The notes: generated by a model from the sequence alone, not told the origin. DNA of 64,000 nt from Brevibacterium spongiae (GCF_026168515.1 NZ_CP093443.1:806001-870000), one strand, 5' to 3'. Shown: positions 8,391 to 16,862, counted from the stretch's first letter. Numbers and translations: made by a program.

Positions 8391-9182
8391 ATGCTCAAGA
8401 TCGACAACATCTCGAAGACCTTCTTCTCGGGCACCGTCAATGAGCGCAAGGCGCTGCAGGAACTGTCCCTGGAACTCGACGAATCCGACTTCGTCACCGT
8501 CATCGGCTCCAACGGAGCCGGCAAATCGACCCTGCTCAACACGATCTCCGGACGGCTGCCCATCGACACCGGATCGATCACGATCGACGGTGCCGAAGTC
8601 TCCCGGATGCCCGAATACAAGCGGTCGAAGTATCTGGGGCGAGTCTTCCAGGACCCGATGGCCGGCACCGCACCGGACCTCACGATCGAACAGAACCTGT
8701 CGTTGGCGCTCAAACGCGGCCGCGGTCGTGGGCTGGGACGGGGAACCACCTCGGCGCGGCGGGAGCACTTCAAAGAAGAGCTGGCCACCCTCGAACTCGG
8801 TCTCGAGAACCGGTTGAAGACGAAGGTCGGGCTGCTGTCTGGCGGACAGCGGCAGGCACTGAGTCTGCTCATGGCCGGCTTCACCCAACCCCGGATCCTG
8901 CTGCTCGACGAACACACCGCGGCTCTCGACCCGCAGCGTGCGGCCCTCGTGACGGCGCTGACGAAGAAGATCGTCGAAGCCGACGGGCTGACCACGCTCA
9001 TGGTCACTCACAATATGGAGCAGGCGATCGCCCTGGGCAACCGGCTGATCATGATGCATGAGGGCCGGATCATCTACCAGGCCACCGCCGAGGAGAAGAA
9101 GGACCTGACCGTTGAGACCCTGCTCGGGGAATTCTCGAAGCTCAAGGGTGCGAGCCTGGGGGACCGGGCGCTGCTCAACTGA
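8391..9182 (+). CDS. ABC importer ATP-binding protein (TrpZ-like)
   Basis: This 263-residue ATPase powers the permease encoded just before it. Walker A is GSNGAGKS (residues 39-46), the signature is LLSGGQRQALSLLMA, Walker B is ILLLDEHTAALD, and the switch histidine is in VTHNMEQA. The ATG at 8391 is used because it begins the normal N-terminus (LKIDNISKTF); the open frame extends further upstream into the permease gene but has no plausible start there. A strong hairpin terminator follows at 9211-9251. Confidence 0.9.
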   Translation: MLKIDNISKTFFSGTVNERKALQELSLELDESDFVTVIGSNGAGKSTLLNTISGRLPIDTGSITIDGAEVSRMPEYKRSKYLGRVFQDPMAGTAPDLTIEQNLSLALKRGRGRGLGRGTTSARREHFKEELATLELGLENRLKTKVGLLSGGQRQALSLLMAGFTQPRILLLDEHTAALDPQRAALVTALTKKIVEADGLTTLMVTHNMEQAIALGNRLIMMHEGRIIYQATAEEKKDLTVETLLGEFSKLKGASLGDRALLN

Positions 9183-9210
9183 GGTCACGGCTGAGACGAG
9201 AGTCGGCCGA

Positions 9211-9251
9211 CGAGGGGCGGTCCGCGCTGAAGGAGTGCGGGCCGCCCCTCG
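9211..9251 (+). terminator. Terminator of the TrpXYZ-like operon
   Basis: The stem CGAGGGGCGG (9211-9220) pairs with CCGCCCCTCG (9242-9251), extended inside by CCGC/GCGG. The loop is about 11 nt, and there is no clear U-tract. Confidence 0.65.
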
Positions 9252-9282
9252 GGCTGTGATCTTCGATGCACGGACTGGTGTA

Positions 9283-9305
9283 CTTTACCAACCGGTTGGT
9301 AAAGT
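9283..9305. promoter_or_regulatory. Perfect 22-bp TetR operator overlapping a leaderless promoter
   Basis: A perfect 22-bp palindrome occupies 9283-9304 (half-site CTTTACCAACC). Its right edge contributes to a -10 box, TAAAGT (9300-9305), which is followed by 6 nt and the tetR ATG at 9312. Binding of the repressor would therefore block its own transcript start. No second copy of the palindrome was noticed in the window. Confidence 0.75.
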
Positions 9306-9311
9306 TGAGCC

Positions 9312-9869
9312 ATGGCAAAAGATGTGAAGACACGGATTCTCCAGGCGGCGAAGGCCCTGGCCGAATCCCATGATTCGGTGCAGGGTGTGACGATCTCACT
9401 CGAGTCGGTCGCCCAGGAGGCCGGGCTGACCAAGCCGGGACTCATGTACCACTTCCCGTCGAAGGAAGCGCTCATGGTCGGGCTCGTCGAGCACGCCGCC
9501 GAACACTGGGCGCTCATGCTCTGCGAGCACACCGGACGGCCCGCCGAAGAACTCTCGAGCTTCGACCGGCACCGCGCATATGTCGCCGTCGCCACGACCG
9601 CGGAGGTCTCGCGCGCCGACTACTGGATCTTCTCCGACGCGCTCTACCACCCGAAGCTGGCGCAGGCCTGGAGTGACCACCTGAATTCGTGGTTCGACGT
9701 CGATGGCCTCGAGCCGCGCAACGCAGCCTTGCTGACCGCGGCCCGGTTCTGTGCCGACGGAGCATGGATGTCCGAGGCCACCGGCGTCTTCCCTGCCGCC
9801 GATCTCGCTCTGGTGCGCGAGCACGCGCTCGCCCTCATCGATGCGGCAGAAGGAAAGGGGGCCGCATGA
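9312..9869 (+). CDS. TetR-family regulator of the downstream SMR pair
   Basis: This 185-residue protein carries an N-terminal TetR helix-turn-helix (about residues 5-52: RILQAAKALAESH ... GLTKPGLMYHFPSKEALMVG) and a larger ligand-binding helical domain. The motif KPGLMYHFPSKE is the recognition helix region. Its stop overlaps the start of the first SMR gene (ATGA), and a perfect palindrome covers its promoter, so it most likely represses itself and the two efflux genes until a cationic or lipophilic inducer binds. The inducer is unknown. Confidence 0.88.
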   Translation: MAKDVKTRILQAAKALAESHDSVQGVTISLESVAQEAGLTKPGLMYHFPSKEALMVGLVEHAAEHWALMLCEHTGRPAEELSSFDRHRAYVAVATTAEVSRADYWIFSDALYHPKLAQAWSDHLNSWFDVDGLEPRNAALLTAARFCADGAWMSEATGVFPAADLALVREHALALIDAAEGKGAA

Positions 9870-10225
9870 CCGCGCGCCGAATTCTCCTCCTCGTGGCAGC
9901 GATCCTCGCCGAGGTGGCCGCCACCCTGATGCTGCGCGCGTCCGTCGTCGATCCGATCTGGATTCCCGGAGTCGTCGTCTTCTACGCCATCGCGTTCTTC
10001 ATCCTCGGCCTCACTCAGCGCCTCGGCATGCCGCTCGGCGCCGTCTATGCCACCTGGTCGGCAAGCGGAGTCGCGCTCGTCGCCGCACTCGGTGTGGTGT
10101 TCTTCGGCGAGCACCTGAGCATCGGCGCGATCATCGGCATCGCCGTCATCATCATCGGCGTCATCCTCGTCGAATCCGGATCACCGGAGGAATCCGAATC
10201 CGTGGAAGCAGAGGTGACCGAATGA
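9866..10225 (+). CDS. Small multidrug resistance (SMR) efflux subunit 1
   Basis: This 119-residue protein has four predicted helices. The first carries the SMR glutamate (AAILAEVAATLMLRAS, Glu near residue 13), essential for proton-drug exchange in the family. The motif LGMPLGAVYATWSASGVALVA at the third helix region is characteristic. A short acidic tail (PEESESVEAEVTE) follows helix 4. The gene overlaps tetR upstream and the second SMR gene downstream, both by ATGA. Paired SMR proteins such as YkkCD or EbrAB act as heterodimers, which is the likely arrangement here. Confidence 0.9.
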   Translation: MTARRILLLVAAILAEVAATLMLRASVVDPIWIPGVVVFYAIAFFILGLTQRLGMPLGAVYATWSASGVALVAALGVVFFGEHLSIGAIIGIAVIIIGVILVESGSPEESESVEAEVTE

Positions 10226-10536
10226 GTTGGATCTGGCTCGCACTGTCCATTCTCAGCGAAGTCGCCGGCACCCTGTGTCTGCGCGCCAGCTCCGGTCTGC
10301 AGCGCAAGATCTGGGTCATCCCCGTGGCAGTCAGCTATCTCGCGGCATTTTGGTTCCTCAGTCGAACTCTTGCCGCGGGGATGCCGCTCGGCGTCGCCTA
10401 CGGTCTGTGGGCCGCCTGTGGTGTGGCGTTGGTCAGTCTGCTTTCCCGCGCGATCTGGAAGGACCCGCTGACGCGGCGCGCGCTCATCGGCATCGGCTGC
10501 ATCGTCGTCGGAGTCATCCTCGTCGAAGCCGGCTGA
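10222..10536 (+). CDS. Small multidrug resistance (SMR) efflux subunit 2
   Basis: This 104-residue SMR protein has the conserved Glu in helix 1 (LALSILSEVAGTLCLRAS, near residue 13) and the sequence AAGMPLGVAYGLWAACGVALV in helix 3. It lacks the acidic tail of subunit 1 and has a charged loop, SRAIWKDPLTRR, before helix 4, consistent with the opposite-topology pairing known for two-gene SMR pumps. The ATG at 10222 overlaps the stop of subunit 1. It is the last gene of the tetR-SMR-SMR operon and converges on folE. Confidence 0.9.
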   Translation: MSWIWLALSILSEVAGTLCLRASSGLQRKIWVIPVAVSYLAAFWFLSRTLAAGMPLGVAYGLWAACGVALVSLLSRAIWKDPLTRRALIGIGCIVVGVILVEAG

Positions 10537-10585
10537 GGCGCCGAGGGCGGCGTAAGGGAACGTGCTGTCAGGCTGGCGTATTCAG

Positions 10586-11173
10586 TCACAGGCCAGCCCC
10601 GGCCAGCGCCAGGAACTCCTGACGGGAGCGCGGATCGCTGCGCAGGCCACCCAGCAGCGTTGACGTCACCGTAGACGAACCGGTGGCCTGAACGCCGCGC
10701 AGCGTCATGCACGAATGCTCGGCGCGGACCACGACGCCGACGGCCTTCGGCTGCAGATGCTCCTCAAGCCACAGCGCGACCTGCCTGGTCAGGCGCTCCT
10801 GCGTCTGCGGGCGGCACGCGAAGTACTCGACGAGGCGTGCCAGCTTCGACAGCCCGAGGATCTGCTCACCCGGCAGGTATGCGACACAGGCAGTGCCGAC
10901 GAACGGCAGCATGTGGTGCTCGCAGATCGACCGAAAGGGAATATCGCGGGCCAGGACGAGCTCGTCGTAGCCTTCGTCATTGGGAAACACGGTGGCATCG
11001 AATGGCCGCGGGGTGAGCATCTCGGCCCACGCCCGGGCCATACGGCCTGGAGTCTCCCTCAGGTGCGTCGAGCTGAAGTCGAGACCGAGTGCAGTGAGGA
11101 GATCGGCAGCGGCCGCCTCGGCGCCGGCCATATCCCGGTCGACGTCGAGGCTGAGGTGCTCCGGCGAGCTCAT
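10586..11173 (-). CDS. folE: GTP cyclohydrolase I (FolE, type IA)
   Basis: This 195-residue enzyme converts GTP to dihydroneopterin triphosphate, the first step toward folate and other pterins. The zinc ligands of the type IA enzyme are present: Cys84 and His87 in CEHHMLPF, and Cys155 in AEHSCMTLRG. The sequence ILGLSKLARLVEYFACRPQTQERLT is the usual core. The ATG at 11173 overlaps the stop of the DoxX gene (ATGA), and this start gives the normal N-terminus. It is not beside folP, folB or folK, the usual actinobacterial partners, so it may be a second, conditionally expressed copy. Confidence 0.92.
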   Translation of the reverse strand: MSSPEHLSLDVDRDMAGAEAAAADLLTALGLDFSSTHLRETPGRMARAWAEMLTPRPFDATVFPNDEGYDELVLARDIPFRSICEHHMLPFVGTACVAYLPGEQILGLSKLARLVEYFACRPQTQERLTRQVALWLEEHLQPKAVGVVVRAEHSCMTLRGVQATGSSTVTSTLLGGLRSDPRSRQEFLALAGAGL

Positions 11174-11616
11174 GCGCCGCTTCCCGGCCTGCGGGGACGG
11201 TTGTACTTCCGTGCGAGCAGGCCGAGAGTGACCGCGGCGATGAGCAGGCCGAGATCCCGCAGCGCCACATCGTAGAAGCCCGAGTACGTGAGCAGGTTGA
11301 TGATGATGCCCGCCAGCCATGCGGCGACGACCCATGCAGCCCACCGCGTACGGATGACCATCGCGATGGCCGCGACGATCTCGACGATGCCGATGAGGTA
11401 CATGGCCGTCTGCGCCGAGAACGGAAGCAGGTCGGTCAGCCACGGTGCTAAGTAGTGCGGCCAATCGGTGAGCAGATTGGTGAACTTGTCGAGGCCCATG
11501 AGCAGCGGGAGGGCGATGAACCCGAGTCGCAGCAGCACGTAGGCGCTGTGGGCGGGGTCCTTCCCGACCTCGGCTCTCGTGGGGGAGGAGCTGATCGGTG
11601 CGGATGTGTGAGACAT
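11170..11616 (-). CDS. DoxX-family membrane protein
   Basis: This 148-residue protein has four predicted helices (about residues 25-45, 65-90, 92-112 and 118-138) with a basic C-terminus (ARKYNRPRRPG), matching the DoxX/DUF417-like fold. DoxX proteins are often linked to redox or thiol stress, but no activity is established for this branch. The ATG at 11616 is preceded by AAGGTGG; an in-frame GTG nine bases upstream overlaps that ribosome site and is less likely. It forms a coupled pair with folE and is divergent from a regulator with a Cys cluster. Confidence 0.75.
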   Translation of the reverse strand: MSHTSAPISSSPTRAEVGKDPAHSAYVLLRLGFIALPLLMGLDKFTNLLTDWPHYLAPWLTDLLPFSAQTAMYLIGIVEIVAAIAMVIRTRWAAWVVAAWLAGIIINLLTYSGFYDVALRDLGLLIAAVTLGLLARKYNRPRRPGSGA

Positions 11617-11706
11617 GATGACCACCTTCTAAAACTAAAAGTTGTTATTTATAGACTTCACCCGCCCGACCCTTTTGTCAAACTTTTTTGGTGATAGAAT
11701 TTCGGC
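11617..11706. promoter_or_regulatory. Divergent promoter between doxX-folE and the SufR-like regulator
   Basis: This 90-bp AT-rich spacer contrasts with its GC-rich surroundings. On the plus strand TAGAAT (11695-11700) lies 6 nt before the regulator ATG, a leaderless arrangement. On the minus strand a TTGACA box is followed after about 22 nt by TATAAA, an unusually long spacer that may need an activator or be fortuitous. The blocks AAAAGTTG and CAAACTTTT form a loose inverted pair that could hold half-sites. Confidence 0.45.
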
Positions 11707-12453
11707 ATGAGCACAAGCAGGCAGTCGAGCCCGGACGGGCAGTCGAGAGCGGAAGCCCTGCGCGATCTGAGCTCCCTGGCGGACCCGGCTCGGCAGAGCC
11801 TGTACACCGCGGTGTCCGAATCCGACGAGCCGATCACCAGAGACGCGGCGGCCAAGGCCGCAGGGATCAGTCGAACCCTGGCGGCCTACCACCTCGATCT
11901 GCTCGTCGACGCCGGCCTGTTGGGCACGTCGTTCGCTCGCCCCGGCGGAGCCGCGGGGCCGGGTGCCGGGCGTCCGGCCAAGCACTACTTTCGGATTCAG
12001 CAGGAGCGCGCTGTGTCTGTGCCTCCCCGTGATTACGAGCTGCTCGCGGATCTGCTTGCCACGGCCTTCGATGATGACGACGACGGCATCGTCCATACCG
12101 CGCTGCTCCGCGCCGCGGGTGCCGAAGGGCGCCGCTTCGGTGCCGCAGGCTCGGACCCGTCGAGCGACCTGAGCGAATCGAGCCCCCAGGACGAACTGTG
12201 CGACCTGCTCGAAGAGCGCGGCTACGAGCCGATGGTCGAGGCGAACGGGAGCATCGGCCTGCGCAACTGCCCGTTCCATCGGCTCAGCCGCAGCCACACC
12301 GATCTCGTCTGCGGACTCAATCATGCGCTCTTGGGCGGAGTCCTCGAAGGGCGCGGCGAGGATGCCGAGCGGGCCGAACTGTGCCCGCGAGAAGGTCGGT
12401 GCTGCGTCGTCATCCGGCCCGAGCCCGGTCGGACCTCGGCTGAGACCGACTGA
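11707..12453 (+). CDS. ArsR/DeoR-like regulator with C-terminal Cys cluster (SufR-like)
   Basis: This 248-residue protein has an N-terminal winged helix (about residues 15-80: ALRDLSSLADPARQSLYTAV, ITRDAAAKAAGISRTLAAYH) and a C-terminal domain with five cysteines. Cys188 (in NCPFH), Cys202 (in LVCGLNH) and Cys226, Cys232 and Cys233 (in CPREGRCC) resemble the iron-sulfur ligands of SufR, the repressor of Fe-S assembly genes. An Asp-rich stretch lies near residues 120-126. The gene starts leaderless and faces doxX-folE, which it probably controls together with itself. No suf genes are nearby. Confidence 0.75.
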   Translation: MSTSRQSSPDGQSRAEALRDLSSLADPARQSLYTAVSESDEPITRDAAAKAAGISRTLAAYHLDLLVDAGLLGTSFARPGGAAGPGAGRPAKHYFRIQQERAVSVPPRDYELLADLLATAFDDDDDGIVHTALLRAAGAEGRRFGAAGSDPSSDLSESSPQDELCDLLEERGYEPMVEANGSIGLRNCPFHRLSRSHTDLVCGLNHALLGGVLEGRGEDAERAELCPREGRCCVVIRPEPGRTSAETD

Positions 12454-12921
12454 ATCGACCTCCGATCGACCTCCGATCGACCGAGTGCAGCGACTGCGGC
12501 CCGCGTTCAGCCCGAGTCGGAGGGCTCTGCGTCTGGTTTCCGCACGACTTTCGCTGGGCCCGCGTTCGCCTGCTGGTTGCTGAGAATTTGTTGAGAAGCC
12601 GCAATGAAGCTGTTATCGTCCAGAACTATGGCCCCCATCGGTGATGTCCTTCCGCGATACTGCGGAACTGCGACCCCGAATGCGGAGCGCCCGAGCTGCG
12701 GTTTCGCCGATGACTCCTGGGAAGAGGCAGCCATCGGCTGGTGGGGCGGAGAGCCCTGAGCCGCTGACGCAGAGACCAGTCCGGCCGCTTTTCACTCCAT
12801 TCGCCTACGCTCAGCCGACCCGCCGACCATCGATTGTCAGCGGGCGAGACTGCGTATACCGCAGCGGCCGGTGGCTGGTCACCTCTCACCATTGACCACC
12901 TCCACCGGAAAGAGCTGACGC
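12454..12921. other. 468-bp intergenic region before the BCCT gene
   Basis: Directly after the regulator stop is an 11-bp tandem repeat (ATCGACCTCCG at 12454 and 12465, with a partial third at 12476). No convincing gene is seen. Near the 3' end, TTGTCA (12834-12839) and TATACC (12855-12860) are 15 nt apart and could be the promoter of the BCCT operon. A ribosome site, GGAAAGAG, precedes the ATG at 12922. Confidence 0.5.
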
Positions 12922-15174
12922 ATGACCGATGCCCGCAAGAAGAGAACCGATACCGAGTCGGTGACGAACACCGACTCGGCGCACTCAACGCCGGAGGGCG
13001 AGCACTCGAGGCAGCAGGGCAATCGGGCGGGACATCCCCGCTCGGCCCCGCGCGAGAAGATCAAGGCTGACGCGAAGCGCGTGAGCGCCGAAGCGGGGCG
13101 GGTGAGTCGCGAGACCGGCCGTCAGCTCGGCAAATTCGACTATCGCCGGCCCGACGACAGGGAGCGCACCGCCGAGGCGGCCGAGCAGAACAACACCCAC
13201 TACCCGCACGACACCCACCCGATCCTCGTCCCCGGCATCGCCATCGACGAGCAGCGACGCCGTTACTCACTTGATCGGATCATCTTCGCGATCGCCGGTT
13301 CACTCACCGTCGCCTTCGTCATCTGGGGCATCTCCAGCCCCAGCAGCGTCGCCACCGTCGCCCAGGCCGCCTACGACTGGGCCACCCTCAACGTCGGGTG
13401 GCTGTTCAACCTCGTGGCCATCATCATCCTCGTCTCGCTGCTCATCCTCGCGTTCTCTCCCTACGGCAAGATCCCCTTGGGCAAGGACGGGGAGAAGTCG
13501 GAGTTCAGCACCTTCTCCTGGGTCGCCATGCTCTTCGCGGCCGGCATAGGCATCGGCGTCCTCTTCTTCGGACCTTCCGAACCCCTGACCTACTTCATCT
13601 CTCCGCCGCCGCTGACGAACGACCCCGAAACCACCGAGGCGCTCCACGGTGCGATGGCCCAGACCTACTTCCACTGGGGCTTCCATGCCTGGGCGATGTA
13701 CGCCCTCGTCGGCGGCGCCATCGCCTACGCCGCCTACCGTCGCGGCCGCTCCCTGCTGCTGTCCTCGATCTTCGTCACCCTCTTCGGCAAACGACAGACC
13801 GAGGGCTTTGCCGGCAAACTCGTCGACATCTTCGCGATCGTCGCGACCCTCTTCGGCACGGCCGCGGCCCTGGGCATCGCTGCCATGCAGATCGGCACCG
13901 GCGTGAGCATCGTCTCCGGCGCGGGACCGATGACGAACAATATGCTCGTCATCATCATCCTCGTCCTCACCCTCGGCTTCATCATCTCCGCAGTCTCCGG
14001 CGTCTCCCGCGGAATCCGCTACCTCTCGTCGATCAACATCGTGCTGACCGTCGGCATCGTCGCGCTCGTGCTCTTCCTCGGGCCCACGCTCTACCTGCTC
14101 AACCTGCTGCCTTCGGCGTTCATGGAATACCTCGGCTCGATGTTCGACATGATGGGCAGGTCCCTGTCCTGGGGTGCCGAGACCCAGGAATTCCAGTCGA
14201 TCTGGACCGTGTACTACTGGGCCTGGTGGATCTCCTGGTCGCCGTTCGTGGGCACCTTCATCGCCCGCATCTCCCGTGGCCGGTCCATTCGCCAGTTCAT
14301 CCTCGGCACGATCTTCATCCCCTCGACCCTGCTCTTCGTCGCGTACGGAATCATGGGCGGAACCTCGATCTGGATGTATCGTTCCGGTGCTTCGGGCTTC
14401 AGCGACAGCATGGAAGCCCCCGAGGTGTTCTTCACCCTCATCGACAACCTTCCCTTCGTCGAATGGCTGCCGTTCGTCGTCATCCTCGTCCTCGCGATCT
14501 TCTTCATCACCTCCGCTGACTCCGCCTCGGTGGTCATGGGCATGCTCACCAGCCGCGGTGATCAGGAACCGAAGAAGTGGGTGGTCGTGTTCTGGGGTCT
14601 GGTGATGTCGGGCATCGCCGTGGTCATGCTTCTGCTCGGCGACGCCAGTGCACTCGAAGGGCTCCAACAGCTCGTCATCGTCACCGCGGTGCCGTTCGCG
14701 ATCGTCATGCTCTTCATCATCGTCGCGTGGTTCAAGGAGCTGCGCACGGATCCGCGGGCCCTGCGCCGGCAGTATGCACTCAACGCGGTCGACAACGCCG
14801 TTGTTGCAGGTGCCGATGCCTACGGTGACGACTTCGCCCTCCAGGTCGTGCCGACCGAGCCCGGTGACGGTGCGAACGGCGGAATCGACTCCGAGCACGA
14901 AGACTACACCGGCTGGTACCAGCGCACGGACGAGAACGGCGACCCCGTCGGCTTCGACTACGAGACGGGCGAGTGGGCTGACGGATGGACTCCGGAACCC
15001 GAGTCCTCCGACTCCGCCGAGGCTGACGCCGGCGACGCCGACGCCGACTCCAGCGCTGCCGGTGACTCCACCGCTGCCGATGACTCAGGCACCACCTCGG
15101 CGGACGATTCCACCTCGGTGAGCGGCACCGCCTCCGCCGATGACTCAGACAGCACCACCGATTCCCGTGGCTGA
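12922..15174 (+). CDS. BCCT-family transporter (choline or choline-sulfate uptake)
   Basis: This 750-residue protein has a hydrophilic N-terminal region of about 115 residues, then twelve predicted helices and a very acidic Ser/Asp/Ala-rich C-terminal tail of about 110 residues (repeats of SADDS type). The segment WTVYYWAWWISWSPFVGTFI (about residues 427-446), with its aromatic-rich helix, is the BCCT hallmark; these carriers move choline, betaine or carnitine with Na+ or H+. The choline-sulfatase gene starts 16 nt downstream, so choline-O-sulfate or choline is the likely substrate. The long charged termini may sense osmotic strength, as in BetP, but this is inference. Confidence 0.88.
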   Translation: MTDARKKRTDTESVTNTDSAHSTPEGEHSRQQGNRAGHPRSAPREKIKADAKRVSAEAGRVSRETGRQLGKFDYRRPDDRERTAEAAEQNNTHYPHDTHPILVPGIAIDEQRRRYSLDRIIFAIAGSLTVAFVIWGISSPSSVATVAQAAYDWATLNVGWLFNLVAIIILVSLLILAFSPYGKIPLGKDGEKSEFSTFSWVAMLFAAGIGIGVLFFGPSEPLTYFISPPPLTNDPETTEALHGAMAQTYFHWGFHAWAMYALVGGAIAYAAYRRGRSLLLSSIFVTLFGKRQTEGFAGKLVDIFAIVATLFGTAAALGIAAMQIGTGVSIVSGAGPMTNNMLVIIILVLTLGFIISAVSGVSRGIRYLSSINIVLTVGIVALVLFLGPTLYLLNLLPSAFMEYLGSMFDMMGRSLSWGAETQEFQSIWTVYYWAWWISWSPFVGTFIARISRGRSIRQFILGTIFIPSTLLFVAYGIMGGTSIWMYRSGASGFSDSMEAPEVFFTLIDNLPFVEWLPFVVILVLAIFFITSADSASVVMGMLTSRGDQEPKKWVVVFWGLVMSGIAVVMLLLGDASALEGLQQLVIVTAVPFAIVMLFIIVAWFKELRTDPRALRRQYALNAVDNAVVAGADAYGDDFALQVVPTEPGDGANGGIDSEHEDYTGWYQRTDENGDPVGFDYETGEWADGWTPEPESSDSAEADAGDADADSSAAGDSTAADDSGTTSADDSTSVSGTASADDSDSTTDSRG

Positions 15175-15190
15175 CCAGGAAGGACACACC

Positions 15191-16789
15191 TTGACCACCC
15201 CGAATATCGTCGTCATCCAAGCCGATCAGATGGCAGCTCAGGCGCTGGGCGCCTACGGTGACGAGGCAGCACTGACGCCGAACATCGACGCCCTGGCCGC
15301 CGACGGCGCGGTCTTCGATCGCGCCTACTGCAACACTCCGCTGTGCGCGCCGTCGCGGGCGTCGATGATGACCGGGCGGATGCCCGCCGACGTCGACTGC
15401 CTCGACAACGGTGACGACTTCGCCGCCTCGGTGCCGACGTTCGCCCACCGTCTGCGCACGGCTGGCTATCACACGGCGCTCATCGGACGGATGCACTTCA
15501 TCGGCCCTGATCAGCACCACGGTTTCGAACAGCGCCTGACCACTGACGTCTACCCGGCAGACCTCGACATGGTTCCCGACTGGAAGCGACCGCTGGAGGA
15601 GAAGCTGCAGTGGTACCACGAGGCCGACCCCGTGTTCACCGCGGGCGCGGCGACGGCCAACGTCCAGCAGGACTTCGACGATGAGGTGATCTTCAAGAGC
15701 CTGCGTCACCTCAATGACCGCAAACGAGCGAATCAGGCGGCCGGAACCGATCAGCCATTCCTCATGGTGACCTCGTTCATCCACCCCCACGACCCGTACG
15801 AGCCGCCGAAGGCCAACTGGGACCGATTCGCCGAGGTGGCCATCCCGGACCCAGCCCACCCCGAGGTTCCCGACGCGGCCGTGGACCCGCACAGCCACCG
15901 GCTGCGCACGATGTGCGGCTTCGACCAGCGCGAACCCGGCATCGAAGACGTGCGCCGGGCCCGGCGCGCCTACTATGCGGCGGTGAACTACATCGACGAC
16001 CACATCGGTGCGATCCGGAAGCGGCTCGAGGAGCTCGACCTCGCGAAGAACACCGTCATCATCGTCACCAGCGATCACGGCGACATGCTCGGGGAGAAGG
16101 GACTGTGGTTCAAGATGTCGCCGTACGAACAGTCCTCGCGGGTGCCGATCATCATCAACGGACCCGCCGAGGTGGTCACTCCCGGTCGCTATGCGAACCC
16201 CGTCAGCCTCGTCGACCTCGCGCCCACTCTGCTCGAGATCGCTCGGGGGACCGCCACGGGCGGGAATGGCTCTGCCCCGTCCGAAACGGTCGGGGACGCA
16301 GACTCGGGTTCCGCCTCGGCGCTGGATGAGGGGCTCGTCGGAACCTCCCTGCTCGAGTCGGCTCGGCGGGAAGTCACCGGTGAGGCCGGACCTGCGGATC
16401 GGGACGTCGTCATCGAATACTTCGCCGAGGGCACCTACCGACCGCAGGTCACGCTCGTCCGCGGGGACTGCAAGCTGACCCTGTGCCCGGGCGATCCCGC
16501 GCTGCTCTTCGACCTCGCCGCCGATCCGGACGAGCTGGTCAATCGGGCCGAGGATCCCGCCTATGCCGAGACGCTGGCGGCGATGCGAGCCGAGCTCGAA
16601 TCCCGCTACGACCTCGACCACCTCGAGGATCACGTGCTGCGGTCACAGCGCAGCCGGCAGCTCGTCGCCGATGCGCTCAAGGTCGGGCGGGTCCGCCACT
16701 GGGATTTCGACCCCGAACCCGAACACGGCTATGTGCGCGGTGACTTCTGGTCGGCGTTCCGCTTCGGGAAGATTCCTTCCGCCGACTGA
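15191..16789 (+). CDS. betC: Choline-sulfatase
   Basis: This 532-residue type I sulfatase hydrolyses choline-O-sulfate to choline and sulfate in the cytoplasm. The maturation motif CAPSR places the formylglycine-forming Cys at residue 52, close to the position in known BetC enzymes. The N-terminal metal site QADQM, the HPHDPYEPP segment and SDHGDMLGE fit, and the end YVRGDFWSAFRFGK is typical of the BetC C-terminal tail. The start is probably TTG at 15191, preceded by AGGAAGGA; no ATG or GTG gives the right N-terminus with a ribosome site. The gene would need a formylglycine-generating enzyme, which is not in this window. Confidence 0.9.
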   Translation: MTTPNIVVIQADQMAAQALGAYGDEAALTPNIDALAADGAVFDRAYCNTPLCAPSRASMMTGRMPADVDCLDNGDDFAASVPTFAHRLRTAGYHTALIGRMHFIGPDQHHGFEQRLTTDVYPADLDMVPDWKRPLEEKLQWYHEADPVFTAGAATANVQQDFDDEVIFKSLRHLNDRKRANQAAGTDQPFLMVTSFIHPHDPYEPPKANWDRFAEVAIPDPAHPEVPDAAVDPHSHRLRTMCGFDQREPGIEDVRRARRAYYAAVNYIDDHIGAIRKRLEELDLAKNTVIIVTSDHGDMLGEKGLWFKMSPYEQSSRVPIIINGPAEVVTPGRYANPVSLVDLAPTLLEIARGTATGGNGSAPSETVGDADSGSASALDEGLVGTSLLESARREVTGEAGPADRDVVIEYFAEGTYRPQVTLVRGDCKLTLCPGDPALLFDLAADPDELVNRAEDPAYAETLAAMRAELESRYDLDHLEDHVLRSQRSRQLVADALKVGRVRHWDFDPEPEHGYVRGDFWSAFRFGKIPSAD

Positions 16790-16800
16790 CCGAGCCGCAC

Positions 16801-16862
16801 CCGCGGGTTCGAAGTGCGGGCGCCCTGATCCAGATCACTGCGCGCACTCTTCGAACCCGCGG
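16801..16862. terminator. Long inverted repeat after betC
   Basis: CCGCGGGTTCGAAG (16801-16814) is repeated inverted at 16849-16862, and the stem continues past a 2-nt bulge with a few further pairs. It lies 12 nt after the betC stop and probably ends the BCCT-betC transcript; no U-tract follows. Confidence 0.6.

Noticed and set aside
12454-12486. CRISPR-like array from the 11-bp tandem repeat
   Set aside because: Units are contiguous, short and fewer than three, without spacers.
13300-14898. 532-codon antisense frame over the BCCT gene
   Set aside because: It is opposite a clear twelve-helix transporter; the antisense protein is an Asp/Glu/Arg-rich artefact.
14780-16633. 617-codon antisense frame over the sulfatase gene
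   Set aside because: The plus-strand gene has the sulfatase motif and family ends; the antisense product is low-complexity and lacks any domain.
16801-16862. tRNA-like arm suggested by GGGTTCGAA
   Set aside because: It belongs to a long simple inverted repeat; there is no acceptor or anticodon stem.
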